From NCBI RefSeq assembly GCF_014650495.1, contig NZ_BMVB01000016.1, positions 62,001-126,000 on the forward strand: a DNA stretch of 64,000 nucleotides. The letters run 5' to 3'. A program made the position numbers and the translations under genes. This document shows, piece by piece, positions 59,097-64,000 of this stretch; the first letter of the stretch is position 1, and every line of letters starts with the position of its first letter. The DNA is from Streptomyces cinnamoneus. GTDB lineage: Bacteria; Actinomycetota; Actinomycetes; Streptomycetales; Streptomycetaceae. The notes beneath the pieces are model-generated. The model saw only the letters and a list, made by a program, of their open reading frames with translations. It had not been told where the DNA came from and did not search any database.

Positions 59097-59125
59097 ACCT
59101 TACGCGATCCGGGCGCGAGTTCCAA
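59097..59125 (-). promoter_or_regulatory. Probable rplJL promoter
   Basis: TTGGAA (59125-59120), a 17-bp spacer, TAAGGT (59102-59097). Predicted start near 59090, leader about 235 bases. Confidence 0.68.
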
Positions 59126-59131
59126 ATCGAG

Positions 59132-59168
59132 CCGGGCCCCGCACCTGCGAAACAGATGCGGGGCCCGG
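59132..59168 (-). terminator. Terminator of rplK-rplA
   Basis: A 16-bp stem (CCGGGCCCCGCACCTG against CAGATGCGGGGCCCGG, one wobble) with loop CGAAA, 64 bases past the rplA stop. Confidence 0.88.
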
Positions 59169-59231
59169 TTCGTGGTTCACGCACGTCTCCCGGCTACCGC
59201 TGGAAGGCGTCACCAGCTACGAGAGCCGTCC

Positions 59232-59948
59232 TCAGACGGTCTCGTCCTCCACGAGGAGGTTGCGGGTGCGGTTCGGGTCCAGGGCGATGCCGGGGCCCAT
59301 CGTGGTGGTCAGGGTCGCCTTCTTGACGTAGCGGCCCTTCGCGGCGGACGGCTTCAGACGGAGGATCTCCTCCAGCGCCGCGGCGTAGTTCTCGACCAGC
59401 TTGGCCTCGTCGAACGACACCTTGCCGATGATGAAGTGCAGGTTCGAGTGCTTGTCGACGCGGAACTCGATCTTGCCGCCCTTGATGTCCGTGACAGCCT
59501 TCGCCACGTCCGGGGTGACCGTGCCGGTCTTCGGGTTCGGCATCAGACCACGGGGACCGAGCACGCGGCCGAGGCGGCCGACCTTGCCCATGAGGTCCGG
59601 GGTGGCGACGACGGAGTCGAAGTCCAGACGGCCCTTCGCGACCTCGTCGATCAGCTCGTCGGCGCCGACGATGTCGGCGCCCGCGGCACGCGCGGCCTCG
59701 GCACGGTCGCCGGTCGCGAAGACCAGGACCCGGGCGGTCTTACCGGTGCCGTGCGGAAGGTTCACGGTGCCACGGACCATCTGGTCGGCCTTGCGCGGGT
59801 CGACACCCAGACGCAGGGCAACCTCGACGGTCGCGTCGAACTTGACGGAGGTGGTGTCCTTCGCGAGACGGACGGCCTCGAGGGGAGCGTAGAGGCGCTC
59901 CTTCTCGATCTTGGCGTCCGCAGCGCGGAGAGTCTTGCTGCGCTTCAC
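59232..59948 (-). CDS. rplA: 50S ribosomal protein L1
   Basis: 238 residues. KFDATVEVALRLGVDPRKAD, TPDLMGKVGRLGRVLGPRGL and MPNPKTGTVTPDVAKAV are L1 signatures. GTG 59948 (KRSKTLRAADAK) has GGAG 6 bases upstream; the longer frame upstream is intergenic. 83 bp after rplK. Confidence 0.97.
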   Translation of the reverse strand: MKRSKTLRAADAKIEKERLYAPLEAVRLAKDTTSVKFDATVEVALRLGVDPRKADQMVRGTVNLPHGTGKTARVLVFATGDRAEAARAAGADIVGADELIDEVAKGRLDFDSVVATPDLMGKVGRLGRVLGPRGLMPNPKTGTVTPDVAKAVTDIKGGKIEFRVDKHSNLHFIIGKVSFDEAKLVENYAAALEEILRLKPSAAKGRYVKKATLTTTMGPGIALDPNRTRNLLVEDETV

Positions 59949-60031
59949 TTCTGCTCCTGAAAGGTTTGAGCGTGGAGTCGTGGTCCGGGCCAGCGCCGGC
60001 CCTGCCACTGAAAGGTCAAGCGGGGGCTTGA

Positions 60032-60466
60032 TCAGCCCTCGACCGTGACGCCCATGGAACGGGCGGTGCCGGCGATGATCTTCTCGGCGGCGTCCAGGTC
60101 GTTGGCGTTCAGGTCGGGCATCTTGGTGGTGGCGATCTCGCGGACCTGCTCGCGCGTCAGCTTCGCGACCTTGGTCTTGTGCGGCTCGCCGGAGCCCTTG
60201 TCCACGCCCGCGGCCTTGAGGATCAGCTTGGCGGCCGGCGGAGTCTTGGTGACGAAGGTGAAGGAACGGTCCTCGTAGACCGTGATCTCCACCGGCACGA
60301 CCATGCCACGCTGCGACTCGGTCGCGGCGTTGTAGGCCTTGCAGAACTCCATGATGTTGACGCCGTGCTGACCCAGCGCGGGGCCGACCGGCGGAGCCGG
60401 GTTGGCGGCACCAGCGCTGATCTGGAGCTTGATAAGCCCCGTGACCTTCTTCTTCTTGGGAGGCAT
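60032..60466 (-). CDS. rplK: 50S ribosomal protein L11
   Basis: 144 residues; thiostrepton-site protein needed for RelA activation. KKKKVTGLIKLQISAGAANP, PPVGPALGQHGVNIMEFCKA and the C-terminal RSMGVTVEG are L11 signatures. ATG 60466. Starts rplK-rplA after a hairpin that follows nusG. Confidence 0.98.
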   Translation of the reverse strand: MPPKKKKVTGLIKLQISAGAANPAPPVGPALGQHGVNIMEFCKAYNAATESQRGMVVPVEITVYEDRSFTFVTKTPPAAKLILKAAGVDKGSGEPHKTKVAKLTREQVREIATTKMPDLNANDLDAAEKIIAGTARSMGVTVEG

Positions 60467-60533
60467 TGCTCTCTCCGGGTCCTAGTGAGAGTTTTTTTGC
60501 CTACGACACACTGCGCGCAGGCATACCGCACCA

Positions 60534-60562
60534 CGATAACGGGTATCGCGGCCGGGCCAAAA
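60534..60562 (-). promoter_or_regulatory. Candidate rplK promoter
   Basis: TATCGT (60539-60534) as -10, with TTTTGG (60562-60557) 17 bp upstream as a weak -35. Downstream the leader contains a run of seven A. Confidence 0.42.
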
Positions 60563-60565
60563 CCG

Positions 60566-60602
60566 ACAGGTCAGACAGGCTGCGAGAGCCGGTCTGACCT
60601 GT
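60566..60602 (-). terminator. Hairpin after nusG
   Basis: An 11-bp perfect stem ACAGGTCAGAC/GTCTGACCTGT with a 15-base loop that can form a small inner stem, 34 bases past nusG. Confidence 0.75.
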
Positions 60603-60635
60603 TCGGAAGCGTTTGCCGGGGAATCCCGGCGAAGA

Positions 60636-61508
60636 TCAGTTCTTCTGGATCTGGTCGAAGCTGAGCTCGACCGGGGTCTCGCGACCGAAGATCTCGACGA
60701 GGCCCTTGACCTTCTTCGAGTCGGCGTTGATCTCGTTGATCGTGGCCTGCAGCGTCGCGAACGGACCGTCCGTGACCGTGACCGAGTCGCCGACCTCGAA
60801 GTCCAGCACCTGGACCTCGACCTTGCGGCTGGGGGCCGGACGGCCCTCGGCCTCGGCGGCCTCCTTGGCGGCCTTCGCCTCGGCCTCGGGGGCGAGCATC
60901 TTGACGATCTCGTCCAGGGTCAGCGGGTACGGGTCGTAGGCGTTGCCCACGAAGCCGGTGACGCCCGGCGTGTTGCGGACGACGCCCCAGGACTCGTTCG
61001 TCAGGTCCATGCGCACCAGCACGTAGCCGGGGAGCTTGTTCTGGCGGACGGTGCGGCGGTCGCCGTTCTTGATCTGGACGACCTCTTCCTGCGGCACCTC
61101 GGCCTGGAAGATGTAGTCCTCGACGTTCAGCGAGACGGCGCGCTGCTCAAGGTTGGTCTTCACGCGGTTCTCGTAGCCCGCGTAGGTGTGGATGACGTAC
61201 CACTCGCCGGGCAGACCGCGCAGCTCGTCGCGGAGCGCGGCGACCGGGTCGACGGGGGCCTCCTCGGCCTCCTCGACCTCGTCACCGGCGAGCTCGTCCT
61301 CGCCCTCGACACGGAGCGCGGCCTCCTCGGCGGGCTCGCCCGCGGCGGCTTCCTCCGCGTCGAACTCGTCCACGCCGTCGGCGTTCTCGAGGATCTGCGT
61401 CTCGGTGTCTTCGCCGACCTCTTCCGAGTCAGCCGGAGCCGGAGCGTCCACGTCGGCCTCCGTCGCCTCGACGGGCTCGGCGGCGTCGTTCAGGTTCGGG
61501 TCAGACAC
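60636..61508 (-). CDS. nusG: Transcription antitermination/termination factor NusG
   Basis: 290 residues. About 100 residues of acidic Glu/Asp/Ala-rich extension precede the NGN domain (PGEWYVIHTYAGYENRVKTN; KLPGYVLVRMDL; RNTPGVTGFVG). The C-terminal KOW domain is FEVGDSVTVTDGPFATLQAT. The long acidic N-terminus is typical of Streptomyces. It binds RNA polymerase and S10/NusE. GTG 61508 has AGGAAG. 84 bp after secE. Confidence 0.97.
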   Translation of the reverse strand: MSDPNLNDAAEPVEATEADVDAPAPADSEEVGEDTETQILENADGVDEFDAEEAAAGEPAEEAALRVEGEDELAGDEVEEAEEAPVDPVAALRDELRGLPGEWYVIHTYAGYENRVKTNLEQRAVSLNVEDYIFQAEVPQEEVVQIKNGDRRTVRQNKLPGYVLVRMDLTNESWGVVRNTPGVTGFVGNAYDPYPLTLDEIVKMLAPEAEAKAAKEAAEAEGRPAPSRKVEVQVLDFEVGDSVTVTDGPFATLQATINEINADSKKVKGLVEIFGRETPVELSFDQIQKN

Positions 61509-61592
61509 TTGGCTGCTTCTTCCTGGCTTCAAGGGGTGGAACGAGCGAAGAGGCGGCTCTCCGGAAAGGCCGCCTTACGCGCGGGACCGGGC

Positions 61593-61883
61593 TCAGCCGA
61601 AGACGTACTTGACGGCCTGCTCGAACCCATAGTCAATCACGGTCACCAGACCGATGACGATGACAACAAAGACGATCACCACAGTGGTGTACGTCGACAG
61701 CTGGCTCTTGGTGGGCCAGACGACCTTGCGGAGCTCTGCGACGACCTGGCGGTAAAAGAGTGCGAGGCGGCCCAGAGGACCCTTCTTCCCGCGCTTTCCG
61801 CCACGGCGGCCCTTCTTGGTGGCCACCTCGTCCTCAGGACGACCGCTCTCAGGCGTCGCGGTGGAGCCAAGGGCTTCCGTCAC
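61593..61883 (-). CDS. secE: Preprotein translocase subunit SecE
   Basis: 96 residues. A charged N-terminus (KKGRRGGKRGKKG) is followed by the conserved FYRQVVAELRKVVWPTKSQL amphipathic segment and one membrane helix (TVVIVFVVIVIGLVTVIDYG). It clamps SecY. GTG 61883 has GAGGAC; the open frame upstream runs through the tRNA gene and is not coding. Confidence 0.97.
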   Translation of the reverse strand: MTEALGSTATPESGRPEDEVATKKGRRGGKRGKKGPLGRLALFYRQVVAELRKVVWPTKSQLSTYTTVVIVFVVIVIGLVTVIDYGFEQAVKYVFG

Positions 61884-61989
61884 TACGTCCTCACCTGAAT
61901 CCGGGTCGTGGCCGTGCCGCGCCCGGTTGAGCCGCACGGCGGTGCATTTCAGTACGTACGCACGCACGCACCCAGTGTGATGCGTGTAG

Positions 61990-62062
61990 CAGGGCCGAAG
62001 GGACTTGAACCCCCAACCGCTGGTTTTGGAGACCAGTGCTCTACCAATTGAGCTACGACCCT
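61990..62062 (-). tRNA. tRNA-Trp (anticodon CCA)
   Basis: 73 bases. Acceptor AGGGTCG/CGGCCCT (one G-U), D-arm GCTC...GAGC, anticodon stem CTGGT/ACCAG with loop CTCCAAA, and T-loop GTTCAAGTC. Discriminator G. The 3' CCA is not encoded. It lies upstream of secE in the same direction, the usual actinobacterial tRNA-Trp-secE-nusG arrangement. Confidence 0.96.
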
Positions 62063-62305
62063 TTGTGGTTCCCCCAACGTACCGCATCCGTCCGGGTGCA
62101 CGGTGTGCATGCATCGGGCGGATTCGCCGGTGAGGGCCAACGACGGATGAGTGTACGTGGTCCGGACGCCGTCGTCGAACAGCCATGGGCGCCGCGTTCC
62201 CGAAAGGGGCTGCGCAAGGACCTCAGGACGGCCTGCGAAACACCCCCCGGACCGGTCCGTGAAACCAATGTGCCCGCCTCCCGCGAGGTCTGCGACGATG
62301 CCCTC

Positions 62306-63553
62306 ATGAGCGCTGCCACTCCTCCCGTGTCCCCCGCCCAGTCCCCCACCGAGCGCCGGGTGTCGGCCCGTATCGGGTCCATCTCCGAGTCCGCCACCCT
62401 GGCCGTCGACGCCAAGGCCAAGGCCCTCAAGGCGGCCGGTCGCCCCGTCATCGGCTTCGGCGCCGGCGAGCCCGACTTCCCGACGCCGGACTACATCGTC
62501 GAGGCCGCGGTGGAAGCCTGCCGCAACCCCAAGTACCACCGCTACACCCAGGCCGGCGGGCTGCCGGAGCTCAAGGCGGCCATCGTGGCGAAGACGCTGC
62601 GCGACTCGGGCTACGAGATCGAGGCGTCGCAGGTGCTCGTCACCAACGGCGGCAAGCAGGCCATCTACGAGGCGTTCGCCGCCGTCCTCGACCCGGGCGA
62701 CGAGGTCATCGTCCCGGCCCCGTACTGGACCACCTACCCCGAGTCGATCCGCCTCGCGGGCGGCGTGCCGGTCGACGTCGTCGCCGACGAGACCACCGGC
62801 TACCGGGTGTCGGTCGAGCAGCTCGAAGCAGCTCGCACCGAGCGGACCAAGGTGCTGCTCTTCGTCTCCCCCTCGAACCCGACCGGCGCGGTCTACTCGC
62901 GGGCCCAGGTCGAGGAGATCGGCCGCTGGGCCGCCGAGCACGGCCTGTGGGTGCTCACCGACGAGATCTACGAGCACCTCGTCTACGGCGACGCGGAGTT
63001 CTCCTCCCTGCCCGTGGTGGTCCCGGAGCTGCGCGACAAGTGCATCGTGGTCAACGGCGTCGCCAAGACGTACGCGATGACCGGCTGGCGCGTGGGCTGG
63101 GTCATCGGCCCGCAGGACGTCGTCAAGGCCGCGACCAACCTGCAGTCGCACGCCACGTCCAACGTGAGCAACGTCGCGCAGGTCGCGGCGCTGGCCGCCG
63201 TCTCCGGCGACCTGACGGCCGTCGAGGAGATGAAGGTCGCCTTCGACCGCCGCCGCCGCACCATCGTGCGCATGCTCAACGAGATCGACGGCGTCGTCTG
63301 CCCCGAGCCCGAGGGCGCGTTCTACGCCTACCCGTCGGTCAAGGGCCTGCTCGGCAAGGAGATCCGCGGCAAGCGCCCGCAGAGCTCCGTCGAGCTGGCC
63401 GCGCTGATCCTGGACGAGGCCGAGGTCGCGGTCGTCCCCGGCGAGGCGTTCGGCACGCCCGGCTACCTGCGCCTGTCCTACGCGCTGGGTGACGAGGACC
63501 TCGTCGAGGGCGTCTCGCGCATCCAGAAGCTGCTGGCGGAGGCCAAGGCGTAA
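62306..63553 (+). CDS. aspC: Class I pyridoxal-phosphate aminotransferase (aspartate type)
   Basis: 415 residues, fold-type I. GEPDFPTPDYIVEAA is the N-terminal signature. The PLP Lys is in NGVAKTYAMTGWRVG; SPSNPTGAVYSRAQ, TDEIYEHLVYG and RLSYALG (substrate-carboxylate Arg) are conserved. Annotated relatives transaminate aspartate or related acids. ATG 62306 (SAATPPVSPAQSP) has no RBS, but GACGAT is about 7 bases upstream, fitting a leaderless mRNA. Symbol by family resemblance; substrate not proven. Confidence 0.9.
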   Translation: MSAATPPVSPAQSPTERRVSARIGSISESATLAVDAKAKALKAAGRPVIGFGAGEPDFPTPDYIVEAAVEACRNPKYHRYTQAGGLPELKAAIVAKTLRDSGYEIEASQVLVTNGGKQAIYEAFAAVLDPGDEVIVPAPYWTTYPESIRLAGGVPVDVVADETTGYRVSVEQLEAARTERTKVLLFVSPSNPTGAVYSRAQVEEIGRWAAEHGLWVLTDEIYEHLVYGDAEFSSLPVVVPELRDKCIVVNGVAKTYAMTGWRVGWVIGPQDVVKAATNLQSHATSNVSNVAQVAALAAVSGDLTAVEEMKVAFDRRRRTIVRMLNEIDGVVCPEPEGAFYAYPSVKGLLGKEIRGKRPQSSVELAALILDEAEVAVVPGEAFGTPGYLRLSYALGDEDLVEGVSRIQKLLAEAKA

Positions 63554-63569
63554 CACCCCCACCTGCTCT

Positions 63570-63599
63570 GCGGGCCCCCGGCTGCGGCCGGGGGCCCGC
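63570..63599 (+). terminator. Terminator of the aminotransferase gene
   Basis: A 13-bp perfect stem GCGGGCCCCCGGC/GCCGGGGGCCCGC with loop TGCG, followed by ATGCGTTTTC. Confidence 0.88.
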
Positions 63600-63672
63600 A
63601 TGCGTTTTCGGGGCGGCGTCCGTTCAGGGAAAGCCCCTTCCGGTCGGCCGGTTCGTACGGCAAGATCCCAGG

Positions 63673-64000
63673 ATGGAGAGTGTTCGCGACGTCCGACTGC
63701 TGCCGAAGGCCCACCTGCACCTGCACTTCACCGGGTCCATGCGCCCCTCGACCCTGCTGGAGCTGGCCGACAAGTACGGCGTGCACCTGCCGGAGGCGCT
63801 GAGCAGCGGGGAGCCACCCCAGCTCCGGGCGACGGACGAACGCGGATGGTTCCGCTTCCAGCGGCTGTACGACATCGCCCGCTCCTGCCTGCGCTCCCCC
63901 GAGGACATCCGGCGGCTGGTCCTGGAGGCCGCGGAGGAGGACGTCCGCGACGGCTCGGGGTGGCTGGAGATCCAGGTCGACCCCACCTCGTACGCACCCC
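63673..64000 (+). CDS. Adenosine deaminase (3' part outside the window)
   Basis: 109 residues visible. LPKAHLHLHFTGSMRPSTLL is the N-terminal metal-binding HxH motif of the adenosine/AMP deaminase family. DERGWFRFQRLYDIARSCLR and EEDVRDGSGWLEIQVDPTSY follow as in actinobacterial Add proteins. The catalytic Glu/His/Asp motifs lie beyond the edge. ATG 63673 has no clear RBS; CAAGAT about 7 bases upstream could be a -10, so it may be leaderless. Deamination of adenosine to inosine is the likely role. Confidence 0.85.
   Translation, partial: MESVRDVRLLPKAHLHLHFTGSMRPSTLLELADKYGVHLPEALSSGEPPQLRATDERGWFRFQRLYDIARSCLRSPEDIRRLVLEAAEEDVRDGSGWLEIQVDPTSYAP

Larger units (their letters stand above)
58854..59231 (-). 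other. rplJ leader region (378 bp)
   Basis: No gene. From upstream: the rplKA terminator (59132-59168), the rplJ promoter (59097-59125), a short ACCTCC/GGAGGT stem (near 59046-59062), and the hairpin plus U-rich tract (58911-58946) 58 bases before the ATG. Confidence 0.8.

Overview
The window is chromosomal DNA from a high-GC actinomycete, almost certainly a Streptomyces. Coding sequences have strong third-position G/C bias and many GTG and some TTG starts. RpoA, RpoB, RpoC and the ribosomal proteins are of actinobacterial type. The gene order from glmS/glmM through rplM-rpsI, truA, the spc/alpha/S10 clusters, tuf-fusA-rpsG-rpsL, rpoC-rpoB, rplL-rplJ and rplA-rplK to nusG-secE-tRNA-Trp is the standard Streptomyces core order (from memory of the S. 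coelicolor map, not aligned here).

Layout. 1-7.2 kb is accessory: a partial trypsin-like protease/NACHT NTPase, a MerR-type regulator, an XRE regulator with a 52-residue protein and a GHKL ATPase, and a divergent two-gene cassette (SH3-like cytoplasmic protein, then a membrane protein with a hexapeptide repeat). 7.2-12.4 kb holds cell-envelope and cofactor genes: acpS, glmS, a small unknown, coaA, glmM. 12.5-20.7 kb holds rpsI-rplM, an ABC-F ATPase, a membrane protein, a lipoprotein, a GT4 glycosyltransferase and truA. 20.7-36.9 kb is the continuous minus-strand translation block, read downstream from rpsJ: S10-spc genes, secY, adk, map, infA, rpmJ, rpsM, rpsK, rpoA, rplQ. 37-43.2 kb is a second accessory island: secreted PIG-L deacetylase, winged-helix regulator, stand-alone polyketide ketoreductase, metallophosphoesterase. 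43.2-47.9 kb is the str operon (rpsL, rpsG, fusA, tuf). 48-49.6 kb has an XRE regulator, a broken phage-like gene and a holin-like gene. 49.7-61.9 kb is the rpoBC / rplJL / rplKA / secE-nusG block, followed by tRNA-Trp, an aminotransferase and the 5' part of an adenosine deaminase gene.

How it works together. Most of the window builds the ribosome, RNA polymerase, elongation factors and the Sec channel. Transcription is punctuated by strong hairpins and by recognisable sigma-HrdB-like promoters (rpsL, rpoB, rplJ, rplM, rpsJ). Several leaders look regulatory: the rplJ leader has a hairpin followed by a U-rich tract just before the gene, and the rpsJ and rpsL leaders share an exact 25-base element. 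Several genes start at or near a predicted transcription start and are probably leaderless.

The parts most likely to be undescribed are the trypsin-NACHT protein (candidate anti-phage NLR-like system), the XRE/52-aa/ATPase plus SH3-like/hexarepeat membrane cassette, the shared r-protein leader element, the stand-alone ketoreductase island, and the decayed phage-like pair beside rpoC.
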